Of a DNA stretch of 64,000 nucleotides, positions 12,250 through 22,184 are shown piece after piece; position 1 is the stretch's first letter, and every line of letters starts with the position of its first letter. The translations under genes and the position numbers were made by a program. The notes under the pieces are model-generated. The model worked only from the letters and a program-made list of their open reading frames with translations. It ran no database searches and was not told where the DNA came from. Source of the stretch: Lunularia cruciata (Eukaryota; Streptophyta; Marchantiopsida; Lunulariales; Lunulariaceae); assembly GCA_948567375.1 (NCBI GenBank), contig OX419759.1, positions 45,051,493-45,115,492 on the forward strand, read 5' to 3'.

Positions 12250-13189
12250 GAGTGACAAGTAAGAGCAATTTTTGCAAAGGAAGCATTTGCAAAAAGCAAG
12301 AATCCGCCCTACAATGGTGCAACGATAAACGACTTAATTCTAATTACTTTGGTAGTACATCCATTTTCCAATATTATAAACTTGGTAGTAGAATGTATCT
12401 TGTAGTCATGGAGTGCAATACTATCAATAGTGATATGACATGTGGCCCTAGAGCCATGGATTAAGCCATGGAGACCGCTATGTAATGGTGTAGCCATCCC
12501 TAATACAACTATTCATGGTTGTTGAGGTGGGATGGTAAATTTTTCTATCATCCAAGTAGATATTGCAGCTGTTGCTACAATGGGATTGAGTGGATCTAGT
12601 GTGTGGTTGGTTGGAGAGTGTTGGTGTGTCTTTAGGCGAGTTGGAGTAGCTCCTTGTTATGGTGGTCTTTGATTTGAAGTTGGCTATGACATATGAAATG
12701 GATCTCCTAGAGGGAAATCATGTTTGCTATAGCATATGTTTTCATGATGGCCACGCTTTCCACAATATTCATAGGTGGCTTCCGTCTTGCTTCCCTAGTT
12801 GATGTGGTGTTGTAAGAAAGATAGTCACATTCTTGTCCTAAGTATCTCTACATTTTGTTAGCACATAGCTCCTTAGTGCAAAGTGCAGCTTCTACTAGAG
12901 CTATTTTCAAGCTGGCCTATAGAAGCTATGAGTGTCATGACAGGAGGTAAGTACTTAGTTGTTAGTAGGGTACCTAATAATGTGGTGGTGCAAGCATCTT
13001 CATCAATCTTTATGCCAACTATAGCCAATCCATTAGCTAGTTCATATGATTGGGCAATCAAAGCCGACAATGATTCTCTTGCATGAAGATTAAGTGTGTT
13101 AAACTTTCATAGGAGACTTATTTTGTTGATTGCAATCTTTTGCTGAAATCTATCTACCAGTTTATCCCATATTTGTTTGGCTAACTTGC
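12250..13189 (-). pseudogene. Ty1/copia relic: UBN2-type gag, zinc knuckle and protease
   Basis: On the minus strand from 13189 leftwards the translation reads as a copia gag: IWDKLVDRF, NKISLLWKF, ANGLAIVGIKIDED and TTLLGTLLTTKYLP are typical of the UBN2 gag. Near 12770 a knuckle CGKRGHHENIC follows. Near 12450 the retropepsin region reads SRATCHITIDSIALHDYK, matching DSGATCHMT with the catalytic Asp-Ser-Gly lost. Internal stops are frequent. No integrase or RT follows, so only the 5' third of the element survives. It is cut on its right by a family-A LTR fragment. Confidence 0.5.
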
Positions 13190-13415
13190 TATAATACCAA
13201 TAGCTAGACATAATATCTAGAAGTAGAAAATAGTGTGGTGATATCTAGAATGATGTTATATATCATAGACTAAGTAGATAAGACACATGTGTCACCAAAA
13301 GAATACTTCCACTGATAAGGCAAGAGCCAAAAGCATCTTGAAAACTTTAGAGCCAATTTTGGAGGCCTAAATGGATGAATTAGGCCTCAAAAATTTAAAA
13401 AATTCCCTCCTCCTT
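13190..13415 (+). repeat. Family-A LTR fragment (5' part)
   Basis: It starts TATAATACCAATAGCTAGAC and follows the family-A LTR (compare 14196-14942) through the TCACCAAAAGAATACTTC and GGCCTAAATGGATGAATTAGG blocks. It then breaks off after the pyrimidine stretch near 13410. The LTR promoter half is missing. Confidence 0.5.
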
Positions 13416-13659
13416 TCAAGGAAATTGAAATGAAAGTTCAATAAACACTCGCTTAAGTATGCATATGATCTGGAAATTTTAAGGCAGACTTAGCCAATGA
13501 GGCCATGGTAATGGGATAAAACATGTCAAATTCAAGAAAAGTATAGTTGAGCAATTTTTACAATCTGGTTTTCAGAAAAAATTGTGTCATCTTCCATCAC
13601 AAGGACATGCAAGCTCATTTGGAAATATGAGCGCCCAACTTGTAGCAAAATGCAAAGGC

Positions 13660-14128
13660 GAGGTCAATGTCTGAATGATTGTCAAAGAATGGATATTATC
13701 GCTTTATTGGAGCAATCTAAACCGTAGTCAATGCAAAGCATTGCTTGGTAGTATGGTGTTGATGAGAAAGTCATTCAAAAGTTCAAGTCAGACAAAGATG
13801 AGATTTGTGAATACGCCCAAAAAGTAGATCAAGCCACTCAAGTGTTCACATCACGCATATCCCATGCAATGTTTCCTGACCTTGAGAAAACAATTTTTGA
13901 ATGGATTGATGCGGCACATCCGATGTTGCTAGCTTTGCTGCCAAGTATCATCTACCACAAAGCAAAACAGATTCTTGACGTAGTGGAGATTATCGAGGAT
14001 ACGTTGAAGGCTTCATGGAGATGGTTCACGAGATTCCGGCATCGGTACGATTTAATCTGCACCAATTTGTTTGTGGAAGATGGTGAAGTTGACAAGAGCA
14101 ATCCTAAAACCCCTAAAAGCATTGGTAT
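13660..14128 (+). pseudogene. Pogo/Tigger-like transposase, N-terminal part
   Basis: A frame with one stop reads MDIIALLEQSKP, IAWQYGVDEKVIQKFKSD (psq/HTH type), then FPDLEKTIFEWIDAAHPML and AKQILDVVEII..TLKASWRWFTRFRHRYDL, the CENP-B-type second helix-turn-helix. The ORF from 13842 is open into the following LTR. These DNA-binding modules belong to pogo/Tigger DNA transposons. The gene is interrupted at 14128 by a minus-oriented LTR and resumes at 22185. Terminal inverted repeats were not identified. Confidence 0.5.
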
Positions 14129-14195
14129 TGTAATACTCCGAGGACAAGAGAATCTTCAAGAGAAAAAACACAAATTTCACACTCAATCCTCCGAT
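14129..14195 (-). repeat. Family-A LTR, minus orientation, left piece (67 bp)
   Basis: It begins TGTAATACTCCGAGGACAAG, the complement of the family-A LTR 3' end. Its remainder continues at 21533-22184. Together they make one solo LTR of about 720 bp, inserted into the pogo-like transposase. Flanks are GGTAT (14124-14128) and AGTAT (22185-22189), a 4/5 match to a target duplication. Confidence 0.5.
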
Positions 14196-14942
14196 TGTAA
14201 TACCAAGAGCTAGCCATATGATCTAGATGTGAAATTTGGTTTGGTAACATCTAGAATGATGTTATACATGATGGTTAAAATAGATAAAATAGAAGTATCA
14301 CCAAAAGAGTACTTCTACAAATAGGGTAGAAACCAAAATAGACTTGAGAACCTTAGAACCAATAGCTAGACATATGATTTAAAGGTGAGAATTGGTTTGG
14401 TAACATCTGGAAGGATGTTACATATGATGTACTAAACAGATTAGAAAGAGAAATCACCAAAAGGGGACTTCTACTAATAGAGTAGGAACCAAAATATACC
14501 TCTGATCTTTGAAGGCAATTTCGGATGCCTAAACGGATGAATTAGGCCTCAAAAATGTGCAGATTCCCCCCCCCCCCCCCTCTTCCAACAAAGAAAAGGT
14601 TGGCCTCCCTCCCCCCTGCTTTGTCTCATCGAGAGCTTTCCAACGGTACCTTACGTGATTCTGAGATTCCTATAGGAAGATTCCCTAAAAGATTCCCTTC
14701 GGTCAAAGCTTGTTTGACCAACTAGATAGGACCTAGACCAGACATGTCACCCATCCAAGTAAGTAATCCAAGGGTGGAGCTTGCTGACATGTCACCTATC
14801 TGTGTCCCTAATCCTATGGTGGAGCTTCCTTGGAGGAGATCCTCTTTGTCTATATAATGAAGAGAAGGTGCTCCTTTGGGGCATCAAATGTTTGAGTGTG
14901 CAATCTATGTTTTCTCTCTTCTCTTGTCCTCAGAGTATTACA
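14196..14942 (+). repeat. A1 5' LTR
   Basis: 747 bp, TGTAATACCAAGAG to GAGTATTACA, with short TG..CA ends. It contains a C15 run at 14566-14580. A TATA-type box, TATATAAT, at 14851-14858 is the likely promoter, about 90 bp before the LTR end. Confidence 0.5.
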
Positions 14943-14943
14943 A

Positions 14944-14955
14944 TAGTATCAGAGC
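14944..14955 (+). other. A1 primer binding site (tRNA-iMet)
   Basis: TAGTATCAGAGC lies one base after the LTR end and differs by one base from TGGTATCAGAGC, the usual complement of the plant initiator tRNA-Met 3' end. Confidence 0.5.
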
Positions 14956-15088
14956 AAGTGTTTTAGTCCAAGAGAGTGGATCATCCCTCTTGGAATAGCA
15001 CGAACTACTGAAATTGAGTAATTTGAGGTGGAGAACATAGAGTAATCGCTAGACTTAGGAAGGACTTTAGAGAGCGGATGGGATAGAT

Positions 15089-15514
15089 GTGCCGGGAGGA
15101 CAATTTCCCGCACCTACCTTTCCATTCTCAAACCCATTCCACATCAAGGTTATGTACATCCAGCATGAGCAGATGAGGGTATCGCTAGTTTATCACTTTG
15201 GTGCAAAATTCATGGACAAAGTGATGAACTCATCAAACCCGGTGATTCTACCTGTGGTGATATATGATAGAGAGTGGGATTTGACAATCTACATTCTATT
15301 ATGATAAAATGGATATGAATGTCCCAAATCCTCTCCCTTTCAACACTCAAGTAGAAATCCGTTATGTAGTGAGGCCAAAAGTGATGTTTAGAGATTTTGT
15401 GGTTAGGAATTTTGGTGAGGAGTATTATCAACAAGTGATAGCTTCTAAGGTTCCAATGGTAGTTCCAATAGTTTGTGTGCCTTCCAAAGTGATTATATTG
15501 ACTCTGTATTGAAG
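15089..15514 (+). CDS. A1 leader region: two related short ORFs before gag
   Basis: Two short ORFs (15089-15304 and 15309-15512, different frames) precede gag. Their products look like copies of one 60-70 residue module: PF..xVxIxY, then FG, a Val-rich helix, and P.V.PVV near the end (NPVILPVVI versus VPMVVPIVCV). I do not recognise the module. It may be an extra leader ORF of family A or an N-terminal gag extension. Both copies may be partial because the frame is broken between them. Confidence 0.5.
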
Positions 15515-15545
15515 TAGACATTAGCAATTGAGTGTTGTAGGAACC

Positions 15546-17370
15546 ATGGATCCACAATTGCCAGAGCTGGTGCAAGGAATGCAAGGGATGTTGAATGAAT
15601 TTTGAGAGATTAAGATGACCATGGAGACATTACAAAGTCAAGTGCAGATCCTTAGGAACGATCAAGCCATGCAAGAAGAAGAGCCGTCTCAAAACCCAGT
15701 ACCTTCAAAGTACTTGGAGAGGCACCCGTGCCTACGAACCCTTTCAACGATGAAGCCACATTGCTACTCCGGATGAAGAAGACCTGCAACATCGAGCCTT
15801 ACAAGGAGCAGCATACGATGGGAGAAGTGGAAAATTGGATCTCGAGAATGAATTGATATTTCCAATTGTTTTCAACAGAGATCACAAAGCATGCTATAGG
15901 CGTGTTTTCATATGGGTACTTGTAATACTCCGAGGACAAGAGAAGAGGGAAAACACAGATTGCACACTCAAACATTCGATGCCCCAAGGGAACACCTTCT
16001 CTTTATTATATAGACAAAGAGGATCTCCTCCAAGGAAGCTCCACCATAGGATTAGGGACATAGATAGGTGACATGTCAGCAAGCTCCACCCTTGGATTAC
16101 TGACTTGGATGGGTGACATGTCTGGTCTAGGTCCTATCTGGTTGGTCAAACGAGCTTTGACCGGAGGGAATCTTTTAGGGAATCTTCCTGTAGGAATCTC
16201 AGAATCACATGAGTAAGGTACCGTTGGAAAGCTCTCGACGAGACAAACCAGGGGGGAGGGAAGGCCAACCTTTCCTCCGTTGGGGGGGGGGGGGATCTGC
16301 ACATTTTTGAGGCCTAATTCATCCGTTTAGGCCTCCGAAATTGCCTTCAAAGATTTCAGGCATATTTCGGTTCCTACTCTATTAGTAGAAGTCCCCTTTT
16401 GGTGATACCTCTTTCTGATCTGTTTAGTCCATCATGTGTAACATCCTTCCAGATGTTACCAAACCAATTCTCACCTTTAAATCATATGTCTAGCTATTGG
16501 TTCTAAGGTTCTCAAGTTTATTTTGGTTTCTGCCCTATTAGTAGAAGTACTCTTTTGGTGATACTTCTATCTGATCTATTTTGACCATCATGTATAACAT
16601 CATTCTAGATGTTACCAAACCAAATTTCACATCTAGATCATATGGCTAACCCTTGGTATTACAGTACTTCACCGATAAAGCCCTCACATGGTATGATGCT
16701 TGGGAACGATCCATATTGGCAGAGAGAAGGGAGGTCACATGGACAACAATGCAAGAAGGACTGCTGAAGACTTTCCAATCGGTAGATTCTGTGCAGATGG
16801 CTCAAACCTGACTATGGGGATTGAGACAAAAGAATAGCGTACAAGAGTATGTGGAGGCATTTTTGGATCTACAAGTTGCAATTACCGACATGAGTCCAGT
16901 AGAGGCTCTCAACAATTCAAACAAGGGTTGAAAGAGCGGATTCGCCAAGAAGTCGTGGTGCAAAATCTTCACACGGTATTTGAAGCCATTGCTTGTGCAT
17001 AGAGAATAGTAAGAGCATTAGGTGGAGGTGAAGGAGTAGTTCCACCCCAACATTATCGGGCAAAAATGCCACACATGGGTGGACCAGTACCGATGGAATT
17101 GAGCAACCTTTGATTTTGGGATCGAGGAGCATGACCGCTTCAAGGGGAGCGGGGACAAGTAGAAGAACAAAAAGATGGAGTCCCACAAGGAGAAGGGACT
17201 CAAGGAGAACAATGCTGTTGTTACAATTTTGGCCGTATTGGGCACATATCTACCAACTGTTGCACTTGTTTCCCTAGAGGCCCTTGGCTTTCGTACATGC
17301 GATCTTTGAACAACATGGAGAGGCACATTGAAGAGGAAGAGGTGGAAATCACTTCGGAAAACAAAGATTG
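15546..17370 (+). pseudogene. A1 gag, split by a solo LTR
   Basis: The likely start is ATG 15546 (MDPQLPELVQGM), with a TGA soon after. The capsid-like part is cut by the solo LTR 15921-16663 and resumes with LTWYDAWERSILAERREVTW, the usual retrotransposon gag motif (F..ALtWY..W), then VQEYVEAFLDLQ. Near 17215-17270 a zinc knuckle reads CYNFGRIGHISTNC, where the second Cys of CX2CX4HX4C is Phe. Several stops are present. Confidence 0.5.
15921..16663 (-). repeat. Solo family-A LTR, minus orientation, inside A1 gag
   Basis: 743 bp, from TGTAATACTCCGAGG to CCTTGGTATTACA on the plus strand. Perfect 5-bp duplication GTACT at 15916-15920 and 16664-16668. No internal region remains, so it arose by LTR-LTR recombination after insertion. 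It carries a G13 run at 16282-16294 (the C-run of this family, reversed). Confidence 0.5.
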
Positions 17371-17454
17371 CCAGTAAATGTACCTCACGGCCTTATTGGC
17401 TCAATAAGGAAGAAGAGAAGTGAGGGAAGGAAGAAGAATAATGCGCAAAGATCT

Positions 17455-18094
17455 CGAAAGGCAACCTCACAATTGATTGTCGTGAATGGAATCCTAGAAG
17501 GTAATCAAGTGAGAGTATTAATAGATCCGAGAGCAATAGAGAATTTCTAGAGAATTGGGAATGGATCTAGAGAGAGATGGGAGTGAAGAAGTAGAGTTAC
17601 CAAATGGGCAAACAGAGAAGATTGAATCATTACCTTGACTGGTAACCCTCTCTATAGGAGAATATCAAGAAGCAATTGAGTGGCAAGTGATACAATTAGC
17701 TCGTTATGATGCAATTTTAGGCATGCCATGGATGGAGCAGTACAACCCTATAGTGGATTGGAGGAAGAAAGTAGTGAGAACCCACCAATGGTCAATCATT
17801 GGGGTTAAAGAAAAATCACACAGGCAGAAACTGCCTCTATATGTCATAGGGATTGCAATTGTCTATCAGACCAATAGATATTTTATGGGTCTAATAGGAG
17901 AAGTCCAAAGTGCACAACTCGATGAACAAATTCCTGAGAAATTGAAGGATGTGGTGGATGAGTTTCAAGATATCTTTCCTTATGATCTACCCTCAAGATT
18001 ACCACCAAAAAGGGCAAGTAGATCACAAATTGAGACACTCCCGAGGAAGACACATCCTTGTAAGGCCCCATATTGCCTATCACCTCATGAGTTG
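17455..18094 (+). pseudogene. A1 protease and start of RT
   Basis: The retropepsin region reads LIVVNGILEGNQVRVLIDPRAIENF, where the family has D-S/T-G-A. Ser-Gly is replaced by Pro-Arg, so the active site is lost. The second half has YDAILGMPWMEQYNPIVDW, the typical flap-end ILGMPWL motif. After it comes the RT lead-in FQDIFPYDLPSRLPPKR. Frames change several times between 17550 and 17690. Confidence 0.5.
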
Positions 18095-18121
18095 TAGGAG
18101 TGTAAGACTCAAATTGAGGAG

Positions 18122-19174
18122 ATGATGCAGAAAGGGTTCATCCAACCTAGCGTATCACCTATCTTGTTTGTGAAGAAGAAGGATGGTACAATGCGCATGT
18201 GCATTGACTATCAAGGTCTCAATCAGCAAATAGTGAAGAACAAATACCCCTTACCTTGCATGGATGACCTGTTTGATCAACTCAATGGAGTGAGATACTT
18301 CACCAAATTGGACTTGCGGAGCGGTTACAATCAAATCCAAATTGCAGAGGAGGATGTGTACAAAATTGCCTTTCGAACCAGGTATGGCCACTTTGAGTAT
18401 CTTGTGATGCCTTTTGGCCTCACCAATGCACCTACCACTTCAATGAGTCTAATGAATGAGATATTTTGTCCATACTTGGATAAGTCTGTTATCGTCTTCT
18501 TGGATGATATCTTAATATATAGTAGCACGATGATAGAACACAAACAACATCTACGAGAGGTCCTCCAGATTCTAAGACAGAATCAATTGTACGCCAAAAT
18601 CTCAAAGTGTGAGTTTGGCAAGTTTGAAGTAGACTACTTGGGGCATAGAGTAAGTGTAGAGGGCATTCAAGTATTGACAGATAAAATAGAGGTCATTCAA
18701 AAATGGAGTGCCCCAAAAGATCAGACTCAACTTAAGAGCTTCTTGGGGTTGACGGGATTCTATCGTGGATTTGTCAAGGACTTCTCCAAGGTTGCACAGC
18801 CTTTAACGGCACTACTTGGCAAGAGGAAGAAGTGGACATGGGGAGCTGCACAAGAGTTGGCCTTTCAAGAATTGAAGGCCGCCTTGCTACATGCACCAAT
18901 CTTGAAGTGGTATGACCCAAAACGTCCAATCAAGTTAGCTATAGATGCATCAGGCATAGCAGTAGGAGCAGTCCTACAACAAGAGTGGCATGACGGATGG
19001 CATCCAATTGCATATTTCTCTCAAAAGTTATTACTGGCAGAGCGCAACTACCACACCACAGAACAAGAAGAGCTGGCCATCGTTCTAGCAACCAAGCATT
19101 GGAAGCACTACCTAGGTGAGAAGGCATTTGTAGTAAAGACAGACCACAAACCTCTAGTCTACCTCGAGACATAG
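18122..19174 (+). CDS. A1 reverse transcriptase-RNase H ORF (350 codons open)
   Basis: The longest clean pol ORF of A1. RT motifs in order: [66 protein letters not shown], and the catalytic box [10 protein letters not shown] (first Asp is in TKLDLRSG). RNase H begins near residue 250 with [17 protein letters not shown] (catalytic D) and [12 protein letters not shown] (E), then VVKTDHKPL. It ends at TAG 19172-19174, where related copies continue. The fragment includes both catalytic centres. Confidence 0.5.
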   Translation: MMQKGFIQPSVSPILFVKKKDGTMRMCIDYQGLNQQIVKNKYPLPCMDDLFDQLNGVRYFTKLDLRSGYNQIQIAEEDVYKIAFRTRYGHFEYLVMPFGLTNAPTTSMSLMNEIFCPYLDKSVIVFLDDILIYSSTMIEHKQHLREVLQILRQNQLYAKISKCEFGKFEVDYLGHRVSVEGIQVLTDKIEVIQKWSAPKDQTQLKSFLGLTGFYRGFVKDFSKVAQPLTALLGKRKKWTWGAAQELAFQELKAALLHAPILKWYDPKRPIKLAIDASGIAVGAVLQQEWHDGWHPIAYFSQKLLLAERNYHTTEQEELAIVLATKHWKHYLGEKAFVVKTDHKPLVYLET

Positions 19175-19228
19175 AAAGATCTATCTCGTCACCAAATTTG
19201 GTGGGCAGAGTGGCGACAACACTTCAAC

Positions 19229-20280
19229 ATGACAATCACCTACGTAGAAGGTAAGAAGCAACTTGCAAATGCATTCACCCGCATGCCAATGGCAAACAAC
19301 TTGGTGGTAGAGGTTAAGATTAACCCTGAATTCTGGCAAGAGATTCTGGCTACTACAAAAATTGATCCACAGATTGTAGAAGCAAAATCATCCAAAGGTA
19401 ACACCAGCACCCAAGGACTCACCTTTTGGGATGGCAGATTATGGATCCCAAATGTCCCAGAATTACGCACTACCATTCTAGCAGAGTGTCATGATTCGGC
19501 CATTGCAGCTCATGTCGGAGTGGACAAGACCTTGGATGCAATCAAGCGCCATTACTATTGGCCCAAGATGAGCAACGACGTGATGGACTATGTGCGTAGC
19601 TGCCTACTTTGTCAATAGAATAAAGCTTCTAATCAAGCTCCTGCATGGCTTCTTCAACCTTTCCCCACTCCTACCCAACGTTGGAAACAAGTGAGTATGG
19701 ATCTCGTCTGTGAATTACCCAAGACCACCTCAGGGTTTGACTCCACTGTGGTCTTTGTGGACCGGCTCAGCAAAATGATTCATGTACGCCCTACCACCAA
19801 GGAGGTGACCGCTCCACAACTAGCTCATTATACTTAGATGCATTCTTTGCTCACCATGGCTTGTCTAGAGTACTCATCACCGATAGAGGCACCCAATTCA
19901 CCAATTTATTTTGGCGAACACTCTTTGGTTTCTTCAAAACCAAGTTGGCCATGTCCACAGCTTACCACCCACAAATAGATGGCCAAACAGAGTGGGCTAA
20001 TCGCACAATTGAAGACATGTTACGCGGCTTCACCTTAGAAGAGCAAGAGAGGTGGGACACCCTACTCTCGTTGGTGGAATTCGCTTATAACAATTCAGTG
20101 AATGCATCCACCCAGGTCACTCCGTTCTTCCTTATGTATGGTGAGCATCCCTTCACACCTTCTAGCTTGATGAAGATCTGTCCAATGGCTACCAAGGTCG
20201 ATGCAGTCAACACATTTGTTTCTAGAATCCAACAAGGTGTGGAGAGCACCAAGCACAGATTACAGATTGCACAAAATTGA
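19229..20280 (+). pseudogene. A1 integrase, frameshifted
   Basis: The zinc-binding HHCC domain reads CHDSAIAAHVGVDKTLDAIKRHYYWPKM..CLLC. The catalytic core follows with Asp in VSMDLVCELPK, Asp in VLITDRGTQFTN and Glu in YHPQIDGQTEWANRTIEDM, so the DDE residues are all present. The frame changes near 19835 between the first and second Asp, and a TAG follows the HHCC domain at 19616-19618. Confidence 0.5.
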
Positions 20281-20336
20281 TAGAAGCAGTATGCTGATGC
20301 ACACCGTAGGCACATGGAGTCAATGTTGGGGATCAA

Positions 20337-20760
20337 GTGTGGCTATCGACAACCAAACTCACATTAGTTGGACCTCGTAAGCTCAGACCTTGTTTTATTG
20401 GGCCTTTCTTGATTCTTCATCGTATCGGCGCTGTGGCCTATCACCTTGAGCTACCACCACACATGAAAATCCATCTAGTGTTCCATGTCTCCCAACTAAG
20501 CAGATATGCTTCCCGATCAGGCCATGGTCATTCCACACAAGACATTCGACCTTGTCCGACACTCATTGATGGCACAAAGGAATATGAAGTGGAGCGGTTT
20601 CTCCAAAAATGCATGCATGGTACTCGCCATCCGCAGGTGGACTATCTAGTACAATGAAAAGGTTACCCTCTCTATGAAGCAACCTGGGAGCCCGCTACCA
20701 ATTTGGCACATGCACCGGTGTTGGTGCAAGCATTTGAGCAACAATTGCACAACAAGGACG
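20337..20760 (+). pseudogene. A1 integrase C-terminus and chromodomain
   Basis: The GPY/F module (KLRPCFIGPFLILHRIG, AYHLELPPHMKIHLVFHVS) is followed by a chromodomain: YEVERFLQKCMHG, QVDYLVQ, then a TGA and KGYPLYEATWEPATNL. Chromodomains direct chromoviruses to marked chromatin. The TGA replaces the usual Trp just before KGYP. Confidence 0.5.
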
Positions 20761-20770
20761 TTGCGTCTTA

Positions 20771-20784
20771 AAAGGAGGGAGGTC
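20771..20784 (+). other. A1 polypurine tract
   Basis: AAAGGAGGGAGGTC directly precedes the 3' LTR and would prime plus-strand synthesis. Confidence 0.5.
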
Positions 20785-21527
20785 TGTAATACCAAGAGCT
20801 AGCCATATGATCTAGATGTGAAATTTGGTTTGGTAACATCTAGAATGATTTTATATATGATGGTCAAAATGGAGAAAATAGAAGTATCACCAAAAGAGTA
20901 CTTCTACTAATAGGGCAGAAACCAAAATAAACTTGAGAACCTTAGAACCAATAGCTAGACATATGATTTAAAGGTGAGAATTGGTTTGGTAACATCTGGA
21001 AGGATTTTACACATGATGGACTAAACAGATTAGAAAGAGGTATCACCAAAAGGGGACTTCTACTAATAGAGTAGGAACTGAAATATACCTCTAATCTTTG
21101 AAGGCAATTTCGGATGCCTAAACGGATGAATTAGGCCTCAAACATGTGCAGATTCCCCCCCCCCCCCTTCAACAAAGGAAAGGCTGGACTTCCCTCCCCC
21201 CTGATTTGTATCATCGAGAGCTTTCCAATGGTACCTTACGTGATTCTGAGATTCCTATAGGAAGATTCCCTAAAAGATTCCCTCCGGTCAAAGCGTGTTT
21301 GACCAACCAGATAGGACCTAGACCAGACATGTCACCCATCCAAGTAAGTAATCCAAGGGTGGAGTTTGCTGACATGTCACCTATCTATATCCCTAATCCT
21401 ATGGTGGAGCTTCCTTGGAGGAGATCCTCTTTGTCTATATAATAAAGAGAAGGTGCTCCTTTGGGGCATCGAATGTTTGAGTGTGCAATCTGTGTTTTCT
21501 CTCTTCTCTTGTCCTCGGAGTATTACA
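20785..21527 (+). repeat. A1 3' LTR
   Basis: 743 bp, TGTAATACCAAGAG to GAGTATTACA. C13 run at 21155-21167, TATATAAT box at 21436-21443. It is followed at once by CCGAT and the remainder of an inverted family-A LTR, forming a long inverted repeat. Confidence 0.5.
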
Positions 21528-22184
21528 CCGATGCTCCAAAGGAGCACCTTCTCTTTATTACATAGCCAAGGAAACTCCACCATATGATAAGGTACATGGA
21601 TAGGTGACTTGTCAGCAAGCTCCACCTTAAGATTACTTGCTTGGTTGGGTGACATGTTGGTCCTAGTCCTATCTGGTTAGTCAAACGGGCTTTGAGCAAA
21701 GAGAATCTTTTAAAGTATCTTCTTGTAGGAATCTCATAATCACGTGGATGAGGTACCATTGGAAAGCTCTCAGCAAGACAAACTAGAAAGGAGAGATGTC
21801 CAGCCGGTCTTTCATTAGGAAGGGGAAATCAACACATTTTTTAGGCCAAATTCATCTATTTAGGTCTCCAAAATTGCCTCTAAAATTTTGGCTTCTGCCC
21901 TATTAGTAGAAGTGCTCTTTTGATGATACCTCTATCTGATCTACATTCTCCATCATGTGTGACATCCTTCTAGATGTTACCACCCCAAGTTTCACCTCTA
22001 GATCATATGCCTAGCTATTGATTCTAAAGTTTCCAAGCATGTTTTGGTTTCTAGCCTATTAGTAGAAGTACTCTTTTGGTGATACCTCTATTTTATCTAT
22101 TAATTCCATCATGTATAACATCCTTCCAGATGTTACCAAACCAAATTTCATCTCTAAATCATCTCTCTAGCTATTGGTATTACA
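21528..22184 (-). repeat. Family-A LTR, minus orientation, right piece
   Basis: It continues the LTR broken at 14195 (after the duplicated CCGAT) and ends CTATTGGTATTACA at 22184. Divergence from the A1 LTR is clearly higher than between the two A1 LTRs, as expected for the older host copy. It lacks the C-run. Confidence 0.5.

Larger units (their letters stand above)
14196..21527 (+). mobile_element. A1: complete Ty3/gypsy chromovirus, 7.3 kb, degenerate
   Basis: Two LTRs (747 and 743 bp, differing by a few percent by eye) flank leader ORFs, gag, protease, RT-RNase H, integrase and chromodomain, in the order typical of Ty3/gypsy. A primer site for initiator tRNA-Met and a polypurine tract sit at the expected places. 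The target duplication CCGAT is perfect (14191-14195 and 21528-21532). The element inserted into an older minus-oriented LTR of its own family. gag carries a solo LTR (15921-16663). Protease and knuckle residues are mutated and integrase has a frameshift, so it is not autonomous. Confidence 0.5.
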
